DNA from: Bacteroidota bacterium
GTDB lineage: Bacteria; Bacteroidota; Bacteroidia; Flavobacteriales_D; Crocinitomicaceae
Assembly: GCA_030148165.1 (NCBI GenBank)
Contig: JASBTZ010000003.1
Span: 1 to 64,000 of the forward strand
Reading direction: 5' to 3'
Length of the DNA: 64,000 nucleotides
Below the pieces are notes generated by a model. That model was not told where the DNA came from. It was given only the letters and a program-made list of their open reading frames with translations, and ran no database searches. Shown here piece by piece: positions 18,295-26,381 of this stretch. Made by a program: the position numbers and the translations under genes. How positions within the stretch are numbered: the first letter of the stretch is position 1; every line of letters begins with the position of its first letter.

Positions 18295-18975
18295 ATGAAA
18301 CCTATTACAGCATGGGCAGAGGATGATCGCCCACGAGAAAAACTGCTATTAAAAGGAAGGCATACCCTTTCTGATTCCGAATTATTAGCCATATTGATTG
18401 GATCCGGCTCACGTAGGAAGTCGGCTGTTGAATTAGCACGAGAAATTCTGGATCTTCACAATAACGACTATAATAAGCTCGGGAAGACTTCAGTTGCCGA
18501 ATTGATGAAAATAAAAGGAATAGGGAAGGCGAAGGCTGTGCAGATCAACGCCGCAATGGAAATTTCAAATAGAAGAAAGTCCAGTTCCCCTGAAATGGAA
18601 ATCATTCGTTCGTCTAGAGATTGCTTTAATTTTATCAAGAAGGTTTACGCCGATAAAGTGGCAGAAGAGTTTCATGTCGTCTTTTTGAATCGAGCGAACA
18701 AGATTTTAGGAAGTGAATGCATGTCGAAAGGCGGAATGTCAGGAACAATTGCTGACGGCAAACTCATCTTCCGTAAGGCACTCGAGTATCGCTGTTCAGC
18801 TATGATTTTATCTCATAATCATCCCAGTGGTCAATTGAAGCCGAGTGAAGCAGATAGAAAGCTAACGAGATCACTTATCGATTTTGGCAAGTTGATCGAT
18901 ATTCAGATTTTAGACCACATCATTGTAGCAGAGAATAATTACTTTAGTTTTGCAGACGAAGGAATTATGAATTAA
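18295..18975 (+). CDS. radC: DNA repair protein RadC (JAB-domain)
   Basis: This 226-residue protein has the RadC N-terminal helix-hairpin-helix region (SDSELLAILIGSGSR, and KIKGIGKAKAVQINAA around residue 75-90). The C-terminal JAMM/JAB metalloprotease-like domain carries ligands in SHNHPSGQLKPSEAD (~residue 175-190). Its biochemical role remains unclear despite the name. The length is standard. The wecB gene follows after 4 bases, which may indicate cotranscription. Confidence 0.94.
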   Translation: MKPITAWAEDDRPREKLLLKGRHTLSDSELLAILIGSGSRRKSAVELAREILDLHNNDYNKLGKTSVAELMKIKGIGKAKAVQINAAMEISNRRKSSSPEMEIIRSSRDCFNFIKKVYADKVAEEFHVVFLNRANKILGSECMSKGGMSGTIADGKLIFRKALEYRCSAMILSHNHPSGQLKPSEADRKLTRSLIDFGKLIDIQILDHIIVAENNYFSFADEGIMN

Positions 18976-18979
18976 GCCG

Positions 18980-20125
18980 ATGAAGATCATTACAATCGTA
19001 GGTGCGCGTCCACAGATCATTAAATCCTCTGCGATCAGCAGAGCTATTCAAAACCATTTTAGTTCAGAATTGGAGGAGGTTATCGTACACACCGGTCAAC
19101 ACTACGATGAAAATATGTCTAAAGTGTTTTTCGATGAGATGAAAATTCCAGAACCGAATTATAATTTAAATGTAGGATCCGGTTCTCACGGTGAACAGAC
19201 GGCAAAAATGCTCGAAGGAATTGAAGAGATCCTGTTAAAGGAAAAGCCTGATGGTGTTATCATATATGGAGACACCAATTCAACTGTTGCAGGCGCACTG
19301 GCAGCTATAAAAATTCACATTCCTTTGATTCATATTGAAGCTGGTTTGCGTAGCTTTAATAAGACAATGCCGGAAGAGGTTAATCGCATAGCAAGTGATC
19401 ACATGTCGACACTTCTGTTTACTCCTACAAAAACTGGAATTGAAAACCTGAAGAAAGAAGGTTTTGCGATGGGTAATACCGGCAAGGCTTCACCTGATAA
19501 TCCCTACGTTTACCACTGTGGAGATATCATGTACGATAACAGCCTGCATTTTTCAACAGTCTCTACAGAAAAATCAACAATCATTCATGAATTAGACCTG
19601 GATGGAGTGCCATTCATTCTAGGTACTGTTCACAGGGATTCAAATACGGATGTCCCTGAAAAAATGGAGGCTATTTTTTCGGCATTGCTAGAGATATCGG
19701 AAGATTCTGATTTCAAGGTAGTGCTCCCTTTACATCCAAGAACACGTAAAAAACTGGAGTCCGATCTTACAGAATCCATACGTAGAAAAATTATTGAAAG
19801 TGAGCATCTGATAATCATCCCACCAGCAGGTTTCTTAGATATAATCGCGCTGGAGAAAAATGCTTCGTTAATCATTACTGACAGCGGTGGTCTTCAAAAA
19901 GAAGCATTTTTCTTTAAGAAACCTTGCATCATTCTTCGCCCTCAAACAGAGTGGACAGAAATTGTTGAAAATGGCAATGCCATATTAGCTGACGCGGATT
20001 ACGATAAAATATTAGATGCCTTCAATCGTTTGATTGATCGGGATGATTATACATATCCTCCATTCTATGGTGACGGAAAAGCCGCAGAGTTTATTTGTCA
20101 GAAAATAATTGATCACTTGAAATAA
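18980..20125 (+). CDS. wecB: UDP-N-acetylglucosamine 2-epimerase (non-hydrolysing)
   Basis: This 381-residue protein has the non-hydrolysing epimerase motifs in order: GARPQIIKSSAISRAI (residue ~8), HTGQHYDENMSKVFF (~41), GDTNSTVAGALAA (~98), HIEAGLRSF (~117) with MPEEVNRI, GTVHRDSNTD (~215) and TDSGGLQKEAFFF (~300). It interconverts UDP-GlcNAc and UDP-ManNAc for surface polysaccharide synthesis. The adjoining gene, with no gap at 20126, is a polysaccharide deacetylase-like protein, so the pair probably acts in glycan synthesis. The length is typical. Confidence 0.95.
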   Translation: MKIITIVGARPQIIKSSAISRAIQNHFSSELEEVIVHTGQHYDENMSKVFFDEMKIPEPNYNLNVGSGSHGEQTAKMLEGIEEILLKEKPDGVIIYGDTNSTVAGALAAIKIHIPLIHIEAGLRSFNKTMPEEVNRIASDHMSTLLFTPTKTGIENLKKEGFAMGNTGKASPDNPYVYHCGDIMYDNSLHFSTVSTEKSTIIHELDLDGVPFILGTVHRDSNTDVPEKMEAIFSALLEISEDSDFKVVLPLHPRTRKKLESDLTESIRRKIIESEHLIIIPPAGFLDIIALEKNASLIITDSGGLQKEAFFFKKPCIILRPQTEWTEIVENGNAILADADYDKILDAFNRLIDRDDYTYPPFYGDGKAAEFICQKIIDHLK

Positions 20126-21421
20126 ATGATGATCCTCGTATTTACAGAAGAGCAAAATGAAAGATTGAAATACACCTTTGATTTTATCTTCAATCAACGG
20201 GGAATTAGCTATGAGCTTACTTCAGAAAAGGGACATTTTGAAGATTTCAATGGACCTAAATTCAATTATTCATCGCAGATTTTTGAGACATCTCCCCAGA
20301 TAGTTCCAGGCCAGTTACTATTTGAAACAGGGATTCAAAAACAGCATGTATCATTACAGGTATTTAATGAATGGGAATGTCTCGCATTCGATGGGGTAAC
20401 GGATATGGTAGCTTCAGTTTTTTACGTGCTGACCTGCTATGAGTCTTATGATTCTACCGAAAGTGATAATTACGGTCGATTTCAATATGAATCAAGTATC
20501 TTAAACCTGTTTGACTGGATTGATAAGGCAGTATGTGATCGCTGGGCGTTTAGTTTGATCAAACTAATCGATGAGAACATATATCATTCGCTCAACAAAG
20601 AACAAAGTCAATTAATACCCAGGTTAGTCCCAACATTCGATATTGATAACGCTTTTGCTTATAAATACAAGAAGGGTAAAAGAAAATGGTTGTCCATTAT
20701 TCGCGATATTATCAACAGGGATAGAAAGAGGTTGCGTGAGCGTCGTCTGGTGAATAGCGGTAAAATGACAGATCCTTACGATAGTTATGATAAAATAAAA
20801 GAGATCATAGAATCGCATCCGGACACCAAACTCTTTTGGTTAATGAAGTCAGATGGTCAATATGACCGGAACCTGAGTGCTCAGGTTGAAGAGCATCGTC
20901 AATTAATCAGCAATTTGGCCGCTATATGTGATCTTGGTCTTCATCCTTCATACGATTCATTCCTAAATGTTGAGCAGGTAAGAACTGAGAAGGGGATTTT
21001 AGAGGAAATAATTGCTAAACCCATTGATCAAAGCAGACAACATTATCTAAAGCTTAAATTACCGGAATCCTACAGGACATTGATTGAAATCGGGATCGAG
21101 GAAGACTATTCAATGGGATTTGCAGAGCATTATGGCTTTAGAGCTGGTACTGCACGCTCATTTTATTGGTATGACCTGGAAAACGATCTTATTACAGGTC
21201 TTCTCGTTAACCCATTCGTATATATGGACGGAACGATGCATGAGTATATGGATTTGGAAGTGGAGAAGAGTAAGCGGGTTATCGATAAATTGTTTAATGA
21301 AGTAAGTAGATTCGGCGGTGATTTTTGCTTTATCTGGCACAATGAAACAATTTCTGATTATGGTAAATGGAATGGTTGGTCAAATGTGTTGAACTATACA
21401 TTGAATCTAAAAGATGAATAA
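20126..21421 (+). CDS. DUF7033/polysaccharide deacetylase-like protein
   Basis: This is a 431-residue cytoplasmic-looking protein without a signal peptide. The N-terminal ~110 residues resemble the DUF7033 domain (FDGVTDMVASVFYVLTCYE). The rest resembles the NodB-like fold in outline: VPTFDIDNAFAYKY (~172, supplying the motif-1 Asp-Asp equivalents), LGLHPSYDSF (~278, a His-Pro-Ser metal-site motif) and GFRAGTARSFYWYDL (~350). Known NodB-fold enzymes deacetylate polysaccharides. A role in surface glycan synthesis with WecB is inferred from the abutting genes. It overlaps the DUF423 gene by 8 bases. The reading of metal ligands is tentative. Confidence 0.8.
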   Translation: MMILVFTEEQNERLKYTFDFIFNQRGISYELTSEKGHFEDFNGPKFNYSSQIFETSPQIVPGQLLFETGIQKQHVSLQVFNEWECLAFDGVTDMVASVFYVLTCYESYDSTESDNYGRFQYESSILNLFDWIDKAVCDRWAFSLIKLIDENIYHSLNKEQSQLIPRLVPTFDIDNAFAYKYKKGKRKWLSIIRDIINRDRKRLRERRLVNSGKMTDPYDSYDKIKEIIESHPDTKLFWLMKSDGQYDRNLSAQVEEHRQLISNLAAICDLGLHPSYDSFLNVEQVRTEKGILEEIIAKPIDQSRQHYLKLKLPESYRTLIEIGIEEDYSMGFAEHYGFRAGTARSFYWYDLENDLITGLLVNPFVYMDGTMHEYMDLEVEKSKRVIDKLFNEVSRFGGDFCFIWHNETISDYGKWNGWSNVLNYTLNLKDE

Positions 21422-21788
21422 GAAGATCGCAATAACCGGAGCTTTACTGATAATGACAGGTATCATTCTGGGAGCCTTTGGCGCTCACGCTTTAAAAGAA
21501 GCAATAACTGAAGTTAAATTAAGCTCTTATGAAACGGGTGTGAGGTATCAGATATACCATGGTTTTGCATTGCTTTTAATCGGTCTATCATCCGATCGTA
21601 TAAAATTCGATCTGAAGTGGATTTATGTCCTGATGCTGACCGGTACCTTGTTGTTCAGTATCTCTATCTATTTCCTTGCAATCAGTGAATTGATTGGTGA
21701 ATACAAATTTTTGGGTCCGATTACGCCAGTGGGAGGAATGGTACTCATTTTGTCATGGGCGCTATTTATAAAAAAACTGCTATCGTAA
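21414..21788 (+). CDS. DUF423 family membrane protein
   Basis: This 124-residue protein has four membrane segments (residues ~5-27, 45-58, 68-88, 100-120) and the DUF423 signature GIILGAFGAHALKE, followed by a YETGVRYQIYHGFALLLIG block. Function is unknown for the family. Its start lies inside the last codons of the preceding gene (8-base overlap), so it is the last gene of the radC-wecB run. A terminator hairpin of the convergent gene overlaps its last codons. Confidence 0.9.
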   Translation: MNKKIAITGALLIMTGIILGAFGAHALKEAITEVKLSSYETGVRYQIYHGFALLLIGLSSDRIKFDLKWIYVLMLTGTLLFSISIYFLAISELIGEYKFLGPITPVGGMVLILSWALFIKKLLS

Positions 21789-21805
21789 TTCAACGACAGC
21801 AGTTT
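21771..21805 (-). terminator. Rho-independent terminator of the T9SS gene (minus strand)
   Basis: An interrupted stem (AAACTGCT.TCG at 21774-21784 and CGA.AGCAGTTT at 21794-21805) is followed on the minus strand by a T-run (TTTTTTATAAAT). It lies after the stop of the minus-strand gene ending at 21825 and overlaps the end of the DUF423 gene. Confidence 0.7.
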
Positions 21806-21824
21806 AATGGTTGTGAACAATTAA

Positions 21825-23156
21825 TTACCTAATAATTAACTTGGAGCTTCTTACATCTCCGTTTTGCTCAACCGCTACAATGTAAATACCTGAGGTTAGC
21901 TGAGGTAAAGATATGCTCATCTTACCAGCAAAGCCATTTATTGTTTCGCTAACGACTGTTCTTCCAGTAGTGTTTACAATGCTAATCGTGCCTGTAGCTT
22001 CAAGTAAATTCCCAATAGTAATTAAATTTCCGGATACAGCAGGGTTAGGATAGATCATAATGTCTCCTGCTTCTGCTTTTCTTTCCAGAGCGATTACTTC
22101 CGAGTAATTTGCTCGTCCATCGAAATCTACCTGCTTAAGCTGATAGTACGTAATACCCATTTCAACGTCGTAATCTAGAGCACTGTATTCAGTTGATTCC
22201 GTTGTAGTACCCTGACCATCAATCATGCTTAATTCATTCCAGTTTTTACCGTCTGTTGACTTCAAGAGAATGAAGTAGTCATTGTTGTTTTCACTTAATG
22301 TGGTCCAGGTAATTTCTGCGTAGTCATCCAGGTATTTCGCTACGAAGTCTATCAACTCTACAGGAAGGGTTATCCCTCCACATGTTGTAATCGCACCTGG
22401 ACAATCCTCCGGTGAAGGCATTCCAAAGTCAGCTCCGGCAGAACACCAAAGTATGTTGATGTCCCAGGTTCCGTTGTTTTGCATGTTACCGACAGTTGTT
22501 GTTGCCGACCCTCCGCCCGAAACCGTTCCGGTAGCACCGTTTTTCCAGTTACCGTTCGCAGTCATACAACTACCAAGTTCAATGAACACATTTCCATTGT
22601 TGTTAATGTTTCCGGCTTCAATGTTTACGCGACTCGCATTTAAAGCGTTGAAATTAGCTGGTGCGGAAATATCAAAATTTCCAAGAGCCATATAGATCAA
22701 AGCACCATCAAGTGTAAAGTTACCATCTGCCATAACGAAACGATTGTTGAGCGACATGATTGTTCCAGGGTGCATAGTGACATTCGTGTTAAAATCCTGC
22801 GCCCATTTGCTTATTGTGATATCTCCAAAGAAATCTACAGAAGCGTTCCAAAGGTTGATCACAACGGGACCACTAAGTGATGCTCCCGGATTTACGAGCA
22901 CTGTGGTTCCGCCGTTCCAAATTAAATTAGAGGATAAGGTTAATGCGTGATTTACGACAATGTCGTTTCCTGCTGAAGGAGATCCCGGAGTACATCCACA
23001 TGGAGTAACACCTCCATCTAAAGACCATACACTTACAACATCATTCCAATCACCTGCATTCATGGTTGTGTAAGTTGCAGCTTTTACGGAGCCGATTATG
23101 AAAAGTCCGATTAAAAGACTGCCGAATTTCTTAAGGTTTATTTCAGTTGATTTCAT
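21825..23156 (-). CDS. T9SS type A sorting domain-containing surface protein
   Basis: This 443-residue protein starts with a signal peptide after a charged segment (residues ~1-26). A beta-helix-like region of short repeats follows (residues ~30-225), with phrases such as GNFTLDGALIYMALGNFDIS and NNNGNVFIELGS. A fibronectin-like domain comes next (~255-355, starting LPVELIDFVAKYLDDYAEITW, the usual partner of T9SS tails), then a C-terminal sorting domain with a YPNPAVSGN motif and SGIYIVAVEQNG. It is predicted to be exported by the T9SS and surface-attached. No enzymatic motif is seen, so an adhesive or structural role is a guess. Confidence 0.85.
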   Translation of the reverse strand: MKSTEINLKKFGSLLIGLFIIGSVKAATYTTMNAGDWNDVVSVWSLDGGVTPCGCTPGSPSAGNDIVVNHALTLSSNLIWNGGTTVLVNPGASLSGPVVINLWNASVDFFGDITISKWAQDFNTNVTMHPGTIMSLNNRFVMADGNFTLDGALIYMALGNFDISAPANFNALNASRVNIEAGNINNNGNVFIELGSCMTANGNWKNGATGTVSGGGSATTTVGNMQNNGTWDINILWCSAGADFGMPSPEDCPGAITTCGGITLPVELIDFVAKYLDDYAEITWTTLSENNNDYFILLKSTDGKNWNELSMIDGQGTTTESTEYSALDYDVEMGITYYQLKQVDFDGRANYSEVIALERKAEAGDIMIYPNPAVSGNLITIGNLLEATGTISIVNTTGRTVVSETINGFAGKMSISLPQLTSGIYIVAVEQNGDVRSSKLIIR

Positions 23157-23433
23157 AGCGGTTTATTTTAAGTGAGAAATCTGATTAGCGTCTATTGAAA
23201 AAACGATGCCAAAAATGAAATGGTTGGCTCTACTGAAATTTATTTACTCTTATAACCCTTGTAAAAAGGGGTAAAAAAATCATGCATGCACAATAAAACA
23301 AGGGTTTCCCCCTCTATTATTTTTTTTGAAAAAAAATTAAATTTCACCAATCAAAAGGATTCAAAATTTGATTTTTAGATAAATAATTAGAATAAAATGA
23401 TCCCTTATCTTGACAGGATTGTAATTTTGAATT
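23157..23433. other. AT-rich divergent intergenic region
   Basis: This 277-base region separates divergent genes. It holds a 9-bp inverted repeat (AACCCTTGT at 23254-23262 and ACAAGGGTT at 23298-23306), a T8-G-A8 palindromic tract near 23319-23336, and a TAATTTTG -7-like element at 23422-23429 only 4 bases before the ATG at 23434. No gene or RNA family is recognisable. Confidence 0.5.
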
Positions 23434-24213
23434 ATGTCTGCTGAAAAGATAAAGATTACAGTGCTGGGTTCCGGAACTTCACAGGGTGTTCCGGTTATCG
23501 CTTGTGAGTGTGATGTTTGTCGTTCAGAAGACCCAAGAGATAATCGATTGAGAACCTCAATTCTGGTAACGGTAAATGGGGAGAATTACGTTGTAGATAC
23601 CGGCCCTGATTTCCGTCAGCAAATGCTCAGACATGAGGTGAAGAGTCTAAAGGCCATTCTCTATACCCATGAGCATAAGGATCATCTCGCAGGCATGGAT
23701 GATGTGCGAGCCTTCAATTATGTTGAACGTCGAGACATGGAGATTTTCTGTAGCGAACGAGTAGAGGAGGCCCTGATTCGTGAATTCTATTATGTTTTTG
23801 AGTCTGTGAAGTATCCGGGAGTTCCTTCCGTAAAAATCAATCGAATTACAGACGAGCCATTTAAACTGCCTTGTGGGTTTGAAGTGATACCAATCGAGGT
23901 TAAACATTATAAAATGCCAGTGAACGCTTTCAGATTTGGTGATTTCACTTATATAACGGACGCGAAAACCATTTCAGAAGAAGAGAAAGAGAAGGTCAAA
24001 GGAAGTAAGGTTATTATTATTAATGCGCTAAGGATCAGTGAACACATCTCTCATTTCAATCTCGAGGAAGCTTTGGCAATGATAAGAGAATTGGATCCCG
24101 ACATAGCGTATCTGACACATATTTCGCATTTGTTTGCTAAACACACTGAGATCGAGAAAATGTTGCCTCCGAATGTCCAAGTTGCTTATGACGGGCTGAC
24201 ATTTGAATTATAA
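23434..24213 (+). CDS. MBL fold metallo-hydrolase (PhnP-like)
   Basis: This 259-residue protein starts with VLGSGTSQGVPVIACECDVCRS, the PhnP/RNase Z-like N-terminus with a Cys pair. Next come the metal-binding motif YTHEHKDHLAGMDDVR (~residue 72), then FTYITDAKTI (~169) and a final THISHLF His motif. Such enzymes are phosphodiesterases or lactonases acting in the cytoplasm. The Cys residues near the N-terminus are typical of the group that binds an extra zinc. The substrate is unknown. It lies 43 bases upstream of fabI, which has its own promoter. Confidence 0.85.
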   Translation: MSAEKIKITVLGSGTSQGVPVIACECDVCRSEDPRDNRLRTSILVTVNGENYVVDTGPDFRQQMLRHEVKSLKAILYTHEHKDHLAGMDDVRAFNYVERRDMEIFCSERVEEALIREFYYVFESVKYPGVPSVKINRITDEPFKLPCGFEVIPIEVKHYKMPVNAFRFGDFTYITDAKTISEEEKEKVKGSKVIIINALRISEHISHFNLEEALAMIRELDPDIAYLTHISHLFAKHTEIEKMLPPNVQVAYDGLTFEL

Positions 24214-24235
24214 CTGATAGATTATACTAAATTTG
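24202..24235 (+). promoter_or_regulatory. Promoter of fabI
   Basis: TTTG at 24202-24205 and TAAATTTG at 24228-24235 are separated by 22 bases, matching the Bacteroidota promoter consensus. It overlaps the end of the MBL gene and would start transcription about 18 bases before the fabI ATG. Confidence 0.65.
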
Positions 24236-24256
24236 CCGCATCAAATTTTATAGACT

Positions 24257-25066
24257 ATGTCGAACAATTTACTGAAAGGAAAAAGAGGAATTATTTTCGG
24301 AGCATTGAATGAACAATCAATTGCCTGGAAAGTAGCAGAAAAAGCTCATGAACAAGGGGCTACATTCGTACTGACAAATGCACCAATTGCTATGCGAATG
24401 GGAGAGATTAATGATCTTGCTGAGAAAACCGGATCTAAAGTTATTCCTGCAGATGCTACGAGTGTTGAAGACCTCGAAACACTAATTTCAGGAGCTATGG
24501 AAGAGCTGGGTGGACCATTAGATTTCATTTTACATTCAATAGGAATGTCAGTAAACGTTAGAAAAGGAAGACATTATACAGATGAGAATTACGACTTCAC
24601 GATGAAAGGTCTGGATGTATCAGCATTGTCTTTCCATAAAGTAATGCAAACTGCCATGAAGTTGGATGCGATGAATGAGTGGGGCTCAATCCTTGCGCTA
24701 AGTTATATTGCTGCACAACGTGTTTTTCCAGATTATAATGATATGGCCGACAATAAAGCTTATCTGGAATCGATTGCGAGAAGCTTTGGTTATCATTACG
24801 GTGAGAAGAAAAAGGTGAGAGTTAATACGATTTCTCAGTCACCTACAATGACCACAGCAGGAAGTGGTGTTAAAGGGTTTAATGAGTTTATCAGTTTTTC
24901 TGAAAAGATGTCGCCATTGGGTAACGCCGATGGAGATGCTTGTGCTGATTATTGTGTAGCCATGTTCTCAGATTTAACCAAGTACGTAACGATGCAAAAT
25001 CTTTATCACGACGGAGGCTTCTCGAATACCGGAGTCACTCAGGAGGTGATTGAAAAATTTAGTTAA
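24257..25066 (+). CDS. fabI: Enoyl-[acyl-carrier-protein] reductase (NADH), FabI type
   Basis: This 269-residue short-chain dehydrogenase has the FabI N-terminus (GKRGIIFGALNEQSIAWKVAEKAHEQG). An internal DFILHSIGMS segment binds NAD, and the Tyr-(Xaa)6-Lys catalytic pair is Tyr160 and Lys167 (DYNDMADNKAY). The RVNTISQSPTMTTAGSGVKGF loop is the substrate-binding region targeted by triclosan-type inhibitors. It reduces enoyl-ACP in the last step of fatty-acid elongation. It has its own promoter and is followed by a strong terminator, so it is monocistronic. Confidence 0.95.
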   Translation: MSNNLLKGKRGIIFGALNEQSIAWKVAEKAHEQGATFVLTNAPIAMRMGEINDLAEKTGSKVIPADATSVEDLETLISGAMEELGGPLDFILHSIGMSVNVRKGRHYTDENYDFTMKGLDVSALSFHKVMQTAMKLDAMNEWGSILALSYIAAQRVFPDYNDMADNKAYLESIARSFGYHYGEKKKVRVNTISQSPTMTTAGSGVKGFNEFISFSEKMSPLGNADGDACADYCVAMFSDLTKYVTMQNLYHDGGFSNTGVTQEVIEKFS

Positions 25067-25073
25067 TAGAAAG

Positions 25074-25100
25074 TGCGACTGCAAGTCGCATTTTTTGTTT
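25074..25100 (+). terminator. Rho-independent terminator of fabI
   Basis: A perfect 7-bp stem (TGCGACT at 25074-25080 and AGTCGCA at 25084-25090) with a 3-base loop is followed by TTTTTTGTTT. It lies 7 bases after the fabI stop codon. Confidence 0.9.
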
Positions 25101-25155
25101 GTATACGAAAATGTTGAAATACTTCGTTAAGTGATAATAACCAAAAGCAAATAGT

Positions 25156-25800
25156 ATGAAGAAGTTAAGTCTCTTAATACTACTCACTACTTATTCCTGT
25201 ATTACATACGCTCAGGAGTCTTCCAAAGATGAAGTATCCCTTTTGAATGTAAAAGGTGATTACGGAGGCATGTTTTCTCTCGGCGCTAGAACGACCTTCA
25301 GCGTGTTTAACGGTCATGACGACGAGGGAAATGGTTTGGGAATGGGCGGACAGTTTCGTTTACAATTCTCAGATCGCGTCAATTCAGATTGGTTCTTTGA
25401 TTACATTCGTTCGGATATCGGAGATTTCGCAAATCGTACGGATTACCATATTGGATGGAGTGTCCTTTTTTATCCTACTCCCGATCCACAGGCTTTTGTC
25501 CGCCCGTACATTCTGGCAGGCCATTGTTTTGATTACACAAGGATTGCTGCTAATGGATCCGCATTTAGTGTCGATGATCGATGGAGTTCAGCCGTTCAGG
25601 GGGGGCTTGGAGTTCATTTTAATCTGACTCCTCGTTTTGATCTATCATTGGTCGGACAGTATATGATGCATTTGGGTAATGAACTGAATGCTCATCTGGA
25701 AGATGGAATGGTTGTTTTTGAAGAAAGTGGTGGTGCCAGCTCAGAAGGTCACATGTTGTTCCACGTCGGATTGAACTATAAAATTGGTGATTTATGGTAA
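25156..25800 (+). CDS. Outer-membrane beta-barrel protein
   Basis: This 214-residue protein has a signal peptide (MKKLSLLILLTTYSCITYAQ) and amphipathic beta-strands (GMGGQFRLQFSDRV, YHIGWSVLFYPTP, FVRPYILAGHCFDYT). It ends in a barrel-like strand, HVGLNYKIGDLW. No catalytic or binding motif is visible. It overlaps the next, similar-sized barrel gene by 7 bases, so the two outer-membrane proteins are probably coexpressed. The role is unknown. Confidence 0.75.
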   Translation: MKKLSLLILLTTYSCITYAQESSKDEVSLLNVKGDYGGMFSLGARTTFSVFNGHDDEGNGLGMGGQFRLQFSDRVNSDWFFDYIRSDIGDFANRTDYHIGWSVLFYPTPDPQAFVRPYILAGHCFDYTRIAANGSAFSVDDRWSSAVQGGLGVHFNLTPRFDLSLVGQYMMHLGNELNAHLEDGMVVFEESGGASSEGHMLFHVGLNYKIGDLW

Positions 25801-26381
25801 GAGTAATTGTCATTTCAGTATGTCTTTCTTTGGCTTCACTAGTCTGCGGACAGACCGATCAATATCTTCATCCCGGAACATTAGAAGCTAGTGCAACTAT
25901 TAGTGGTTCCAGTATGCTGGCTCGAGGAGAGAGTAATATGTACATTTCGGGTTACGCGGAATATCATATGGATTACAAGGTAAGCTTTAGGGGCGATACT
26001 TATTTGTTTGCTGCCGGACAGTCAGAAAGTCCTTTTATTAATGAGGCTTTCCGTACCTATTTCGGGTTGTTTTATCATTTCAACAAACACAATTTCGATT
26101 ATAGCATTGGTTTCCAGCCAGGGATCACTTATATGAAGAAAAACATATTCAGTGATGATACAGAACCGGTGTTTGTGGGCACTGAACAAAAGCAGCTAAT
26201 GCCGTCATTTGCGATCACTACGGGTGCGTCCTACTACGTGTGGAAGTACTTTAATATTTTCGCAAATGTGACCTACGTAAGATCGAATTTGAGCGGTACG
26301 TCACAGGGGACTTTCAATACGGATGAATTGATGATCTCTGCCGGACTCGGATTTCAGATCAATACGAGAAAGTCTAAATAA
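25794..26381 (+). CDS. Outer-membrane beta-barrel protein
   Basis: This 195-residue protein starts with a signal peptide (VIVISVCLSLASLVCGQ) and contains strands typical of small outer-membrane barrels (AEYHMDYKVSFRGDTYLF, FNKHNFDYSIGFQPGITYM, AGLGFQINTRKSK). It overlaps the previous barrel gene by 7 bases and its convergent neighbour ftsK by 8 bases at their stop ends. No function can be assigned. The paired barrels could form parts of one envelope complex, but this is only inferred from position. Confidence 0.72.
   Translation: MVRVIVISVCLSLASLVCGQTDQYLHPGTLEASATISGSSMLARGESNMYISGYAEYHMDYKVSFRGDTYLFAAGQSESPFINEAFRTYFGLFYHFNKHNFDYSIGFQPGITYMKKNIFSDDTEPVFVGTEQKQLMPSFAITTGASYYVWKYFNIFANVTYVRSNLSGTSQGTFNTDELMISAGLGFQINTRKSK

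Noticed and set aside
23254-23306. 9-bp inverted repeat with a 35-base loop in the divergent region
   Set aside because: It has no T-run and no known operator form, and may be chance in AT-rich DNA. It is noted with the intergenic region only.
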